From: a virus | Length of the DNA stretch: 54,970 nt | IMG/VR virus record: IMGVR_UViG_3300020578_000100 | Coordinates: 1 to 54,970 of that record | Strand: one strand, 5' to 3' | Shown here: positions 1-8,305 of the stretch, in pieces | Position numbering within the stretch: position 1 is the stretch's first letter | Layout: every line of letters starts with the position of its first letter | Notes under the pieces: generated by a model | What the model saw: only the letters and a program-made list of their open reading frames with translations | What the model was told of the DNA's origin: nothing | Database searches by the model: none | Translations under genes and position numbers: made by a program

Positions 1-1285
1 AATTAACGTGACCGATGTACAAACACGAACCTCCCTTCTTTGATTCCTGGGCTCTTCTACAGACGAAACTAACGTCCCCGGTCGGGTTGCAGAAGAGAAA
101 GGCATTTTCACCCTCATGTTTCTTTTCGCAAACCCTACAGAAGTTCTCCTTTGTCCTCTTCAAGCAAATGAGACCTCCCCTCTGAACGTACTTTAGAAAG
201 CCGAAGGCCCGTTCCCCGGACTCCGTCTTGGAAACCGGATGTTTGTAAAACACGTCCATGATTTTCATGATTTCGTCATCCTTCATCTCAATGATATCCA
301 CCTGCTTACCCCCGGCCTTCTCCATGGTCTTGGCGATGTTACTTGCCGAACCCTTTGATTGATTCAGGGTTAAACGAACGTTACCGATCATATGAGATAG
401 AAGACTTCGTTCTAGAATTCGCAGATTGATCAAATTCTCATCCGTCTGTTCATCCTTGAAACAAGTTCTTACCATCCTCTCTCGGGAGAAAACTCTACCG
501 TCGCCGATATCAAGTTCCGGGCCGTTGTAGATTCTCTTGATACCCTCCTTGGGATTTTTCATTGTGGACTTGTTACTCCCGAACAACCTGAACGACTGAT
601 TCTTCTTGTAAACACTGAAGTCCGCCATCTGAGACTGGAGAACGTTACCCTCGATTACCAACTGATCAACAACCTCCTTGTAGAAAAGCCAACATTCGTG
701 ACATGGGAGATAGAACCCATTGAGGATAACGTGGAAGGAAATCTTGTCCGAACGATGGGCCTCGAAAACCAAGAAATTATCGACGAAGGTTTCCTTATCG
801 TAGTTCAGCGGGAACAACCTTTCGAACACCGTCTCTATGGCCTTCATATAAGGGCGCAATATGTAGAAGTACTTCCTCTCGTCACCGGAAACCTGGAAAA
901 GGGACTTTAACTCCGACTCCTCAATATCCATCTCATCGAAGAAATCCATCTTGACGTCCAGGTCAAAGTGAATCTTCATGAAGTAGGGACACATCTCGTA
1001 CAGATGGGGAATCGACCCCTTTTGACGAATGTTTTCACATATACGATATACCTGAACGTAGTTGTCGAACAGGGAGTACTTACGACTTTCCCCTCCGGGC
1101 ATCTCCTCCGAAACGATGATGTTCGGGGCAACCAAATTTCCGACCTTGGTTCCTGTACCCTCCGTCGATGAGTTTCCGTACTCCTTGGCCGTTTCGTCGG
1201 GGAATTTAAAGGGGTCTAGGTTAAGATCGGCTAGTTTGTAAACCCATCTCTTTTTCATAAACGTATCCTGCGGTTTCCTGATCAT
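1..1285 (-). CDS. AEP-type primase, probable N-terminal part of a D5-like primase-helicase (partial)
   Basis: Reading the minus strand from the ATG at 1285 gives 428 codons with no stop up to the window edge, so the C-terminal part is missing. Visible archaeo-eukaryotic primase features are the metal-binding DLD at about residues 108-110 (in YFMKIHFDLDVK), SFHVIL at about 183-188 and the RLFGSNKS nucleotide-binding motif at about 233-240. A Cys/His cluster follows near the truncated end (FCRVCEKKH, then FCNPTGDVSFVC), like the zinc site of herpes UL52/PrimPol primases. The family makes RNA or DNA primers for viral replication; in large DNA viruses it is usually fused to a superfamily 3 helicase, which would lie outside this window. 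An AAAAAGTAT element sits 60 nt before the ATG. A stand-alone PrimPol is the alternative. Confidence 0.8.
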   Translation of the reverse strand, partial: MIRKPQDTFMKKRWVYKLADLNLDPFKFPDETAKEYGNSSTEGTGTKVGNLVAPNIIVSEEMPGGESRKYSLFDNYVQVYRICENIRQKGSIPHLYEMCPYFMKIHFDLDVKMDFFDEMDIEESELKSLFQVSGDERKYFYILRPYMKAIETVFERLFPLNYDKETFVDNFLVFEAHRSDKISFHVILNGFYLPCHECWLFYKEVVDQLVIEGNVLQSQMADFSVYKKNQSFRLFGSNKSTMKNPKEGIKRIYNGPELDIGDGRVFSRERMVRTCFKDEQTDENLINLRILERSLLSHMIGNVRLTLNQSKGSASNIAKTMEKAGGKQVDIIEMKDDEIMKIMDVFYKHPVSKTESGERAFGFLKYVQRGGLICLKRTKENFCRVCEKKHEGENAFLFCNPTGDVSFVCRRAQESKKGGSCLYIGHVN

Positions 1286-1345
1286 TTTCTATTTTACTTT
1301 GATTAATTGAGTAATTTAAACCCCCTTTCAAGTAGTTGACAATCA

Positions 1346-1354
1346 ATACTTTTT
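1346..1354 (-). promoter_or_regulatory. AAAAAGTAT element, primase gene
   Basis: AAAAAGTAT on the coding strand, 60 nt before the primase ATG at 1285. It is one of 14 elements at similar spacing in the window. Confidence 0.55.
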
Positions 1355-1400
1355 CACCCTCAACTGAAATTTTAATTTTTACAATTATCTAGATATGTAA

Positions 1401-2021
1401 TTAACATTTTATTATCAGAAAATCAAGCAATAAGAGAAGTTCCGCGGCGAACAACCATATGAGGATGTAAATTCCGATATGAACCTTATCAAATTCCATA
1501 ATTTCCCCATCCTCCAACTCCCTTGATTTATCATCATTAACATTATTATCGCTAATCTCCTCCTCTTCCTGGCCCTCGGCAACGGTGGAGCCCTGAGGGT
1601 TGTTTTTCAGCAGAAAATGAGCCAAAAACTCGATTGGGGTTTCGGGACTCTCACGGTTCACAGATGCAAGGCCCTGCAGCAGCACAGGCACACTTGTCTG
1701 TTCAAGGTAGCTGCGTGTCGGCAGTGCCTGCACATTGAGCTTGTTCTGCACGGCCATCGCTGCCTCTCCCCCCTCTTCATACTTAATAATGCTTTCGGTT
1801 TCCGTTTCCTCAACTTCCTCCTCGTTATCGCTTTCGGTTTCCGTTTCCTCAACTTCCTCCTCGTTATCGCTTTCGGTTTCCGTTTCCTCAACTTCCTCCT
1901 CGTTATCGCTTTCGGTTTTGGTTACTTCATCCCCATCCTCCTCTTCCTCGTTATCACTGTTCTTATCCTTATGATTTACTTCATTTGTTATCCATTTTAC
2001 TACCAAGCTTTTCATATTCAT
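1401..2021 (-). CDS. Dpy-30 motif protein with acidic repeats and a C-terminal membrane anchor
   Basis: This 206-residue protein has three parts. Residues 20-80 are very acidic and include three copies of a 13-residue repeat ([13 protein letters not shown]). Residues 100-141 match the Dpy-30 motif: [19 protein letters not shown] followed by [13 protein letters not shown]. Residues 180-204 form a hydrophobic helix ending four residues before the C-terminus, as in a tail-anchored membrane protein. In eukaryotes the Dpy-30 motif forms a four-helix dimer that docks an amphipathic helix of a partner, for example ASH2L in the COMPASS histone H3K4 methyltransferase or radial-spoke and AKAP-type proteins. 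The partner here is unknown. The start is the ATG at 2021; a second ATG lies two codons later. The motif call is strong; function at a membrane is inference. Confidence 0.85.
   Translation of the reverse strand: MNMKSLVVKWITNEVNHKDKNSDNEEEEDGDEVTKTESDNEEEVEETETESDNEEEVEETETESDNEEEVEETETESIIKYEEGGEAAMAVQNKLNVQALPTRSYLEQTSVPVLLQGLASVNRESPETPIEFLAHFLLKNNPQGSTVAEGQEEEEISDNNVNDDKSRELEDGEIMEFDKVHIGIYILIWLFAAELLLLLDFLIIKC
1793..1918 (-). repeat. 39-bp tandem repeat, about 3.2 copies
   Basis: Three identical 39-bp units (1793-1831, 1832-1870, 1871-1909) and a 9-bp partial copy. They encode the acidic 13-residue repeat of the Dpy-30 protein. Copy number could vary between strains, and assembly could collapse or expand it. 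Confidence 0.95.
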
Positions 2022-2056
2022 TTCAGTAAATGAGCGGGTTCCTTAGTTTTATTTTG

Positions 2057-2065
2057 AAAAAGTAT
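2057..2065 (+). promoter_or_regulatory. AAAAAGTAT element, gene at 2131
   Basis: AAAAAGTATAC on the coding strand, 65 nt before the ATG at 2131. It lies between two divergent genes but is oriented for the plus-strand one. Confidence 0.55.
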
Positions 2066-2130
2066 ACAAAGTGCTTAAAGACTGGTAAGGACTGCACTGA
2101 AATAAAAGATTAGAAAATTAAATAACCAAT

Positions 2131-2706
2131 ATGTCGACCAATCAGCAGCAACCCGACGTGGCCGCTCGGTTCAAGGCAAACGTTGTCGGACTGGCCGGTA
2201 ACTTTAAGGCGATTAACAACTCCGCCATCCAGAAAGGTTATAACTTTGTTCGTCGGGAGATCGCCGTGTTCGTGGAATTGTATCTTTCGCGTCTTGATTC
2301 CCGGGAACTTCTGAGGACGTTCGTCGAACACTCCTACACCTACTGGACGGAGATTGCCAATCGCGACAATGCCTTCTTCGAACAACACGCCGAAAGCGTC
2401 TTCAATCTTGATGCCGTCGTCGATGCGGATTTGAAGGCCGTTATCGGAGATACTCGCAACGTGGTTCTGTTTCGGCAGCTTTTGACCTGTCAAGAGGTTG
2501 TTTCCGAGCAGGACAAGCTCTTGTTCTGGAACTATTTTGAAACGATGGTCCGGATTTGTTGGAAGGCCCTGCTTGAAGACGAGGCTCGTGCGGACGGAAA
2601 CTCCAAGGACTGTTGGATTCCCCGGGAGCTCCGCGATAAAATTTTATCCATCGAAAATATTGAATCGATCATCGCCAAAATAGAAAGTCGTAAGACAAAG
2701 AAGTAA
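2131..2706 (+). CDS. Unknown soluble protein, 191 aa
   Basis: I do not recognise this family. The product is 191 residues, mostly predicted helical, with no signal peptide or membrane segment and a basic C-terminus (ESRKTKK). The ATG at 2131 is chosen because it begins the open frame and has an AAAAAGTATAC element 65 nt upstream. The gene is the first of three consecutive plus-strand genes and precedes RPB5 by 93 nt; RPB5 carries the same upstream element. Joint expression with transcription genes is therefore plausible, but no molecular role can be read from the sequence. Confidence 0.85.
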   Translation: MSTNQQQPDVAARFKANVVGLAGNFKAINNSAIQKGYNFVRREIAVFVELYLSRLDSRELLRTFVEHSYTYWTEIANRDNAFFEQHAESVFNLDAVVDADLKAVIGDTRNVVLFRQLLTCQEVVSEQDKLLFWNYFETMVRICWKALLEDEARADGNSKDCWIPRELRDKILSIENIESIIAKIESRKTKK

Positions 2707-2725
2707 ATAAGCATGAACACGTTCG

Positions 2726-2733
2726 AAAAGTAT
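2726..2733 (+). promoter_or_regulatory. AAAAGTAT element, RPB5 gene
   Basis: AAAAGTATAC on the coding strand, 66 nt before the RPB5 ATG. It has four leading A residues rather than five. Confidence 0.5.
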
Positions 2734-2799
2734 ACTACAACCCGAATACGAAAATCCCAATTCTCATATTCAAAATAGCAATCGCATAATTGTGAAACC

Positions 2800-3987
2800 A
2801 TGGCATCAACTACTACTACTTCTCGTCGTGTTCCCGTGCGCGGTGGTGGCGATGGCGGAACTTCAACATCCTCCTCCTCCTCCATGACGACGCCGCAGGG
2901 TGACTCAACTCCCGGGGTGATCCAATTCAAGAATCTTGTTCGGAAGATGGCCCTTGACGTTCGTGAGGTTGCCGAACCCTCCGCCTCCATGCTTTACAAT
3001 CTGTGTAGGGCAAAGGCCAATCAGGTGATGATGATGAAGCATCGTGGTTATGCGATCCCTCCGGAGGAGCAGTCCTGGTTGGATTGTTCTCTTAACGAGA
3101 CGGCCCTTATTCAGAAAACCAGAACCCTGCTCGGTTTGAAGATTCAGGATATTATCAAGAACGTCATGAACCGGATCGGCCCTAAGGCCTACGTCTTGGA
3201 AAAGCAGGTCATCCCCACCCAAACAACCTACAATTATTACCCCTATCTTGAATCGGAGGGTTCCGAGGTTTTGAAGGTCGGGGAGTTCTTCTTCCGCGGC
3301 GGGCGTTGGGAGTTGAATCGTACGGAGGATCAATTAATAGAAACATTTAAGTATACCACGGAGGTTCTGTTCGTCGGTGATTTGAATCTTGGTGATTATT
3401 CCCTTGACGGTTTCAAGCCGGTGGCCGGTAAGATCGCGGTCTACGTCGGCGAGGAGAAGGATTTCCGAAAGGAACTGGAGAAGTTGGTTGTTTATCGTCG
3501 TCAAGGGGTTGAAATCTTCTACATCTCGGAGCTCTTCATCGATTACTTCCAGCACTGGTTGGTCCCTAAGCAGGAAATTCTCGGCGACCTTGACAAGATT
3601 CGACTCCTGGCGTCTCATTTGATGATTAAGACTGAACGGGAATTTAAGAAAATCCCCAACTGTCAAATTACGGAGAACAACTTCCCGTCCGTTCATCACA
3701 CGGACATTGTTATTCGTTACCTAGGGGCGCTTCCCGGACAGATCATCGCCTGGTCGAACGATTCCTACATTAGTAGTTTCTCGACCAAGGAGTTTGGTTA
3801 CATGCTCGTCGTCGGACATAAGTACTCGACCTCCAAGGTTGAGGAGAATCTTAACCCCGGCGAACAACGTACGGTGGACGAAAACTACATTTCGGAGGAG
3901 GATGAGGAACTCGAGGAGATGGAGGAACTTGAGGAAATGGATGAGGGAGACGATTTCGGAGCAGGAGGCGGTGAGGAAGAGGACTAA
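2800..3987 (+). CDS. DNA-directed RNA polymerase subunit RPB5-like
   Basis: The 395-residue product has a C-terminal half that follows the RPB5/RpoH fold pattern. HWLVPKQEILGDLDKIRLL corresponds to the cellular 'H-x-LVPKHE-x-L' block. It is followed by KIPNCQ and, after an FP-x-V-x-x-TD segment, by VIRYLGALPGQIIAW, which matches the conserved 'R-x-x-G-x-x-PGDVVKI' strand. The N-terminus has a Ser/Thr/Gly-rich low-complexity leader (1-38), and the C-terminus an acidic tail from about 360 (EEDEELEEMEELEEMDEGD). RPB5 is a shared subunit of eukaryotic polymerases at the downstream DNA jaw; viruses of this phylum encode their own copy for cytoplasmic transcription. The protein is longer than cellular RPB5 (about 210 residues) because of the leader, the acidic tail and an expanded N-terminal jaw. 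Confidence 0.85.
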   Translation: MASTTTTSRRVPVRGGGDGGTSTSSSSSMTTPQGDSTPGVIQFKNLVRKMALDVREVAEPSASMLYNLCRAKANQVMMMKHRGYAIPPEEQSWLDCSLNETALIQKTRTLLGLKIQDIIKNVMNRIGPKAYVLEKQVIPTQTTYNYYPYLESEGSEVLKVGEFFFRGGRWELNRTEDQLIETFKYTTEVLFVGDLNLGDYSLDGFKPVAGKIAVYVGEEKDFRKELEKLVVYRRQGVEIFYISELFIDYFQHWLVPKQEILGDLDKIRLLASHLMIKTEREFKKIPNCQITENNFPSVHHTDIVIRYLGALPGQIIAWSNDSYISSFSTKEFGYMLVVGHKYSTSKVEENLNPGEQRTVDENYISEEDEELEEMEELEEMDEGDDFGAGGGEEED

Positions 3988-4034
3988 AAGGTTAAATAAA
4001 AACATTTTATAGGTTTACAAAAAACACATAAAAT

Positions 4035-4772
4035 ATGGAGGCGCCCGTTAAAACACGAACCGTCGAAACAAAGAACTTAAAGGGTTTTGCAATTAATGAC
4101 ACGGATGTCGTAATTAATCGTATTAACGTTGGTGGTCAGTTTGTGTTTGCCGAATACTCGAAAACCTACATCCCGGGTTTGGAACATGTTACGGTTTTCC
4201 CCGCTGAGAACCAGGACGAGGCTTCCTTCCTATCAACTTCCTTGGGTGTTGACGAAAGTTTACGGAAGATGATTTCGGACATCATGCCAAAATCGATCAA
4301 AGGGGTCGTCATCGTTAACGGAAGGAAGGGGGTGATGGTCGTTATCACCCGTCCTCCGGGCGGTGTTACGGGGAAGGATGGTGTAATTCGTACAGTTGAG
4401 TACATCTACAAATTCTCTCAAGAGACATTCCATGAGAAACTCCGTATTTCGGTACTCCCCATGGTGTACGAGGAGGACTATCGTGATTATCGAGAGGCCG
4501 TCCACGAAGTTTCCAGAGAATTTACCAACATGTTCATGAACGAGCTCAGACTGGTCAACGAGAAACGTCTGGACAATCTCGGGAGGGTCTTTGACGAGGT
4601 TGCCGATGCCCTCTCTACCGTCGGCGACTACCTCACCGGGGTGAACAACACCTTCAGTCAGAATCTCGAGGAATCCAACATTGATGGGTTGGTTTTCAAC
4701 GAGTTCCCGTTACTTAAAATCCAAACGATGCTTGAATCCGCCAAGGCGGCGCTAACCTCCCAGAAACTTTAA
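4035..4772 (+). CDS. Unknown protein, 245 aa
   Basis: I recognise no family. The N-terminal part looks mixed alpha/beta (VVINRINVGGQFVFAEYSK, then GVVIVNGRKGVMVVITRPPG), and the C-terminal third is helical (from about residue 150). No membrane segment or signal peptide is seen. It begins 47 nt after RPB5 on the same strand and lacks the AAAAAGTA element, so it may be expressed from a different promoter class or as a readthrough. A long A/T-rich hairpin lies between its stop and the convergent MORN-type gene. Confidence 0.85.
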   Translation: MEAPVKTRTVETKNLKGFAINDTDVVINRINVGGQFVFAEYSKTYIPGLEHVTVFPAENQDEASFLSTSLGVDESLRKMISDIMPKSIKGVVIVNGRKGVMVVITRPPGGVTGKDGVIRTVEYIYKFSQETFHEKLRISVLPMVYEEDYRDYREAVHEVSREFTNMFMNELRLVNEKRLDNLGRVFDEVADALSTVGDYLTGVNNTFSQNLEESNIDGLVFNEFPLLKIQTMLESAKAALTSQKL

Positions 4773-4802
4773 CAGGTGGGAGTTGGGAAACCTTATTCAA
4801 TA

Positions 4803-4840
4803 TTTATTTTTTTCACACACACATGGATGGAAAAAATAAA
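4803..4840. terminator. Hairpin between convergent genes
   Basis: TTTATTTTTTTC pairs with GAAAAAATAAA (one unpaired T), loop about 15 nt. It lies 31 nt after the stop at 4772 and 33 nt beyond the convergent gene ending at 4873. Confidence 0.5.
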
Positions 4841-4872
4841 TTTTATCTTAATATTGATGTTGTACTCTGAAA

Positions 4873-5193
4873 TTAGAAAATCCAGGCGTTGTCAATCCAG
4901 GCGTTGTCAAACTCCCGCTCGAAGAATATCTCCCCGGATTCGTGATAGATTCGGCAAAACCCCTTGAGGAGTCCGTTGGAGAAGTTGGTTACCCCCCGGA
5001 GTTTTCCGTTCTCGAAATAACTGATCGAGGATCCGTCCAGAACGTCCTCCTTGTAATTCGACACCTCACGAACCTTCCCTGAATGGAAGTACTTGGTCAG
5101 AATTCCAGTCTTACGACCTTTCTGGTCAACGAAGTACTTGGAGTAGATAGTTCCATCGGCATTGAAAACCGTGACAGGTTCCATAACAGTCAT
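4873..5193 (-). CDS. MORN-type (MORN_2 variant) repeat protein, 106 aa
   Basis: The protein is built of short repeats of the type 'Y-x-x-G-K-x-x-x-x-x-N-x-x-x-x-x-L-x-G', for example KYFHSGKVREVSNYKEDVL, YFENGKLRGVTNFSNGLLKG and YHESGEIFFEREF. This is the bacterial/viral MORN_2 pattern, which forms a beta-hairpin array and often serves as a binding scaffold. No enzymatic domain is attached. The C-terminus ends in a perfect duplication (DNAWIDNAWI) caused by a 15-bp tandem repeat. The ATG at 5193 opens the frame. An AAAAAGTATA element lies 101 nt upstream, further away than for other genes. Confidence 0.8.
   Translation of the reverse strand: MTVMEPVTVFNADGTIYSKYFVDQKGRKTGILTKYFHSGKVREVSNYKEDVLDGSSISYFENGKLRGVTNFSNGLLKGFCRIYHESGEIFFEREFDNAWIDNAWIF
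4881..4910 (-). repeat. 15-bp perfect tandem duplication at the 3' end of the MORN-type gene
   Basis: Two adjacent copies of a 15-bp unit (4881-4895 and 4896-4910) encode DNAWI twice. Confidence 0.95.
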
Positions 5194-5294
5194 CGTGTAG
5201 GAATTGTAATCTGTAACGGGATTCGTCTTTGGTCTTTGTTTGATAATGGTCGGTTATTAATTCTCTTTCCGAACCACCAAGGAAATCAATTTAT

Positions 5295-5303
5295 ATACTT
5301 TTT
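5295..5303 (-). promoter_or_regulatory. AAAAAGTAT-like element between divergent genes
   Basis: AAAAAAGTATATA read on the minus strand, 101 nt before the MORN-type gene and close to the start of the divergent acyltransferase-like gene at 5322. Its spacing falls outside the usual range, so assignment is uncertain. Confidence 0.35.
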
Positions 5304-5321
5304 TACAAAAACGAGAAAGTA

Positions 5322-6353
5322 ATGACGTTCGGGGAACTAAGTAAACGGAGCATCGACGACGGAAGAGCCGCCAGGATACTGCTAGACGTTGTTTTCGCGG
5401 GAGTTGTTCTCCTTCTTGGATGGAGGTTTATCAATCCAATTACGATAAGAATTCTTTTGACCGTCTTTGTTATCTGGGCGTTCGTTCCCTACTGGCTTAC
5501 CAGGAGTTCCGTTGAGATTTTAACGACCGGGAACAACAAAGGCTACGAAGGTATACTTGTGAAGAATAATCCTCTAATAACAACCCCCGGGATGATTAAG
5601 AATATGACGGTATCGACCACAACCTTTCTTTCCGGGGTTATGCAACTTTACAACAAACTGTTCTCGGACGATAAATTCAAGATTTCCAAACAGATCGTAT
5701 TAGGACATGTCAGTTCTTATTGTCCGTTCGTGGAGATATCCGCCAAACCGGTAACCCCCCTGCCGGAAAAGTTCTTTATCATGACTCAACATGTTCCTTC
5801 CCTGGTCGACATCTTCACATTTTTAAGCTTCGTACCCGAGGGTTATCGAATGAGGGTTGTTCATGACGTTAGTTTGAACTCCACCGTCAAGAAAATATTC
5901 GAAAGGGTTTTCCTGAATCCACTCTACGGGGCAATTATTATCGATAAGAATAACAAGGATTCGATGAAGAGTACATTCGAAACTCTCGCCTTCGAGATGA
6001 TACAAAGTCCGGAACCCATGGTCGTTGTCTTCTGGCCCTCGGGGAGAGTTTGGAATAAGAAATATCCTAACGGAACCAAACAATTTAACCCGGGTGGTTT
6101 TATCCTGTCGGCGTTTACCAACTTCCCGTCATGTGTAGTTCACTCAAGGGTTATCGATAACGAAACCCGTCTCATCAGTCGACGTTCGGAATTTATCCCC
6201 CCTCCTTCCGAATTCAGTGAAATACAACCTCTTGACTATCAATCATTTGTTGAATCATGTAAGACAGGAATCTTAAAATCCCCCCTTGACGAATATCGCA
6301 GCCGGGTGGAAAAAGTCTTCCGGGAAATGGATGAAGAAATTGAAAAATCCTAA
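5322..6353 (+). CDS. PlsC-like acyltransferase, membrane-anchored (paralogue A)
   Basis: The 343-residue product has two hydrophobic segments at about residues 20-60. It then carries TQHVPSLVD at about 154-162, resembling the acyltransferase NHxxxxD block with one extra residue, and FWPSGRVWNKKYPNG followed by FNPGGFILSAFTNFPSCVVH at about 233-270, matching the 'FPEG-TR ... F-x-x-G-x-x-x-A-x-x-x-x-x-P' block of lysophosphatidate-type acyltransferases. This family transfers an acyl chain to a lysophospholipid at a membrane. The same architecture occurs in the gene at 33209-34291, so the two are paralogues. The catalytic His-Asp spacing is H-x5-D rather than H-x4-D, so activity is uncertain. 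The enzymatic assignment is inference from partial motifs. Confidence 0.5.
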   Translation: MTFGELSKRSIDDGRAARILLDVVFAGVVLLLGWRFINPITIRILLTVFVIWAFVPYWLTRSSVEILTTGNNKGYEGILVKNNPLITTPGMIKNMTVSTTTFLSGVMQLYNKLFSDDKFKISKQIVLGHVSSYCPFVEISAKPVTPLPEKFFIMTQHVPSLVDIFTFLSFVPEGYRMRVVHDVSLNSTVKKIFERVFLNPLYGAIIIDKNNKDSMKSTFETLAFEMIQSPEPMVVVFWPSGRVWNKKYPNGTKQFNPGGFILSAFTNFPSCVVHSRVIDNETRLISRRSEFIPPPSEFSEIQPLDYQSFVESCKTGILKSPLDEYRSRVEKVFREMDEEIEKS

Positions 6354-6516
6354 CCACCCTTACTCCACTAATACCCCCCTCACAAAGAAAAAGTTACAAA
6401 ACCTCCCCACCCCGGGTCAAAAAATCCAAGGAGGAAAATCCCCAACAGAAAACGTACCGTTTTCCTCCCGGCTGCGATATCTCGAACCATTAACAAAATA
6501 ATCGAGAATATCAATC

Positions 6517-7410
6517 ATGAGAAATTTCAATCCATCCGTTAGAAGGTTTACAAGGTCGGCCCTCCAGGTCCCGCTGATTAAGGAGCTTCCGGAGTGTTCC
6601 TGGCCGAAGAGTCCGGAGGAGTGTACCCTGGGGGCTAGAAGAAAATTAATATCCGAACTCCCTAAACAGGAAGAACGTTACGAGGTGAGATCGATTGAGA
6701 TGGATTATAAACAACAGCAACAGGAGGAGGAGGAGAGCGAGGAATGCGCCCTGGGACCGGAATATCACGGACTTTTCCGTAACGAGCAGGACATCCGTAC
6801 GGTCGCCGAGGCTTTGGTGGATGCCGAAATTAACATCGGAAAACTCCCCGTTGAACAAAGACTTAAGGCGTTGGAGAATATCGAGAAAACCATCAAAGGG
6901 GATATCGGGAGACGTTCGACAATTTTAATGTCCTATGCCGTCTACTTCGTAATCGCCGGTATTATTCTCGTTTACAATTATCAGAATTCGAATGTCGCCA
7001 GCGGAATTCCTTTCCTGGAGGATAAGGTTCTCCAGTTGGTTTTCGGTATAGTACCTCTGATTTTTACCTTCTTCCTACACAATATCTACGGAGAACGTGT
7101 CAGGAGCGGGGTGATTATCCACCTGCTTCCGATATCGATTCTGGTAACCCTCGGGTTGTATGCGAGATGTATTCAGGACGGTTACGTTTCGAATGGACAC
7201 GGTAGGATGCTTATGTTAACGTCACTTATCTCCGTAGCCCTCGTTATTTACCTGATCTTTAAGCTCCGTACGACCTACGAAATGTGTTCTCGGTATCAGC
7301 TGAATCGAAGACTGAACGGCTCACAACTGGTTCTTATCGCCGTGTTTGGAGTTATGATCCCCTTGATCGTACAGTTCGCAACCTACAGCTCCGTAACCAC
7401 AACCCCCTGA
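6517..7410 (+). CDS. Multi-pass membrane protein with soluble N-terminal region
   Basis: Residues 1-135 are soluble and charged, with a Gln/Glu run (QQQQEEEESEE) and a repeated EEC(T/A)LG motif at about 28-33 and 75-80. Five hydrophobic segments follow at about 137-157, 175-195, 205-225, 235-255 and 272-291. No known transporter motif is visible. The ATG at 6517 follows a 163-nt gap after the acyltransferase-like gene that contains no convincing gene. The lipase gene starts 17 nt downstream, so the two may be co-expressed. A role in the virion inner membrane would fit, but this is inference. Confidence 0.8.
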   Translation: MRNFNPSVRRFTRSALQVPLIKELPECSWPKSPEECTLGARRKLISELPKQEERYEVRSIEMDYKQQQQEEEESEECALGPEYHGLFRNEQDIRTVAEALVDAEINIGKLPVEQRLKALENIEKTIKGDIGRRSTILMSYAVYFVIAGIILVYNYQNSNVASGIPFLEDKVLQLVFGIVPLIFTFFLHNIYGERVRSGVIIHLLPISILVTLGLYARCIQDGYVSNGHGRMLMLTSLISVALVIYLIFKLRTTYEMCSRYQLNRRLNGSQLVLIAVFGVMIPLIVQFATYSSVTTTP

Positions 7411-7427
7411 ATAAATAAAAACCCTCA

Positions 7428-8234
7428 ATGAATTTGTTGAATCAGTTTTCCCGGGCGGCCCGTTACTACTCGTCGAGAGTCGGGATGTTTATCGCCAATA
7501 CCTCCGCCAGTATCAAGAAACCCGACATCTGGAAATTATGCGACCTTCTCATCCAAACGTACAAGATGTACATCCCTCATATGAAAACCCGGAGTTCCTT
7601 TAATTCCATGGAACATGAGGAACGACTCTACGCTATCTTCAGCCACGCGTCCTATCGTTTTCTTTCGAGCAAACCCATCAAGAGAATTAACGAGTTTACC
7701 CTACATCCGGAATACTCTGATGAAAACAGTGTGGTTTACATGAACGGTGAACGTCTCGGTGTGGTAACGAGAATAATTATCTCCTTCCGAGGAACCAATC
7801 CTAAGAAACTAGACGATATCCTAACGGACGTCCTGTTGACGTTCGGCAGGGAGCATCAAACCGAGAGGTTCAAGATGGCGGTGGAAAAGATCGAACGAAT
7901 ACGTGAAAAACACCCCTTCGTACCGATTGTCGTCTGCGGGCATTCGTTAGGGGGGACTCAGGCGATCCATCTTTCCAAGAAGTACAACCTACCTTCCTAC
8001 ACCTACAACCCGGCTCAGGGAATTTCAGAAACTTATCTTAAGGACATTAATCGGTTTCCTAAAATAAGGGTTTATCGTGTCCTTAACGATCCGGTAAGTT
8101 GTATCGCCGGCCTGGAGAACGTCCGCGGAATCGCCCTTTTCCCGGTTGTATCCAACATCAGCATGATCAAGAATCACTCCCTCAATAACTTCCTCCCGAA
8201 CACCGAGGTCCCGGAGGAGGTGGATATTGTTTAA
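7428..8234 (+). CDS. Class 3 (alpha/beta hydrolase) lipase
   Basis: The 268-residue product has the lipase nucleophile elbow GHSLGGTQA with Ser at residue 173, preceded by IISFRGTNP, the usual oxyanion-hole strand of class 3 lipases. A candidate catalytic Asp lies in RVLNDPVS and a candidate His in KNHSLNNF near the C-terminus, so the triad order Ser-Asp-His is complete. The family hydrolyses acylglycerols or phospholipids; a viral copy could act in membrane breach or remodelling. There is no clear signal peptide. It starts 17 nt after the multi-pass membrane gene. The stop overlaps the AAAAAAGTAT element of the next gene. Confidence 0.85.
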   Translation: MNLLNQFSRAARYYSSRVGMFIANTSASIKKPDIWKLCDLLIQTYKMYIPHMKTRSSFNSMEHEERLYAIFSHASYRFLSSKPIKRINEFTLHPEYSDENSVVYMNGERLGVVTRIIISFRGTNPKKLDDILTDVLLTFGREHQTERFKMAVEKIERIREKHPFVPIVVCGHSLGGTQAIHLSKKYNLPSYTYNPAQGISETYLKDINRFPKIRVYRVLNDPVSCIAGLENVRGIALFPVVSNISMIKNHSLNNFLPNTEVPEEVDIV

Positions 8235-8242
8235 AAAAGTAT
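8234..8242 (+). promoter_or_regulatory. AAAAAGTAT element, gene at 8306
   Basis: AAAAAGTATCC on the coding strand, 63 nt before the ATG at 8306. It overlaps the stop codon of the lipase gene. Confidence 0.55.
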
Positions 8243-8305
8243 CCAACGGCGGGACAATTGTTTTTCTTAATTTGAGTATTAAAAAACTATTATCGGATTG
8301 AACAA

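Noticed and set aside
1617-2033. Plus-strand repeat ORF opposite the Dpy-30 gene
   Set aside because: Its [13 protein letters not shown] repeats are the antisense image of the acidic repeats; the minus frame has a real domain.
6286-6501. 71-residue plus-strand ORF between the acyltransferase-like and multi-pass membrane genes
   Set aside because: It overlaps the end of the upstream gene in another frame, has an unstructured composition and no promoter or hairpin signal.
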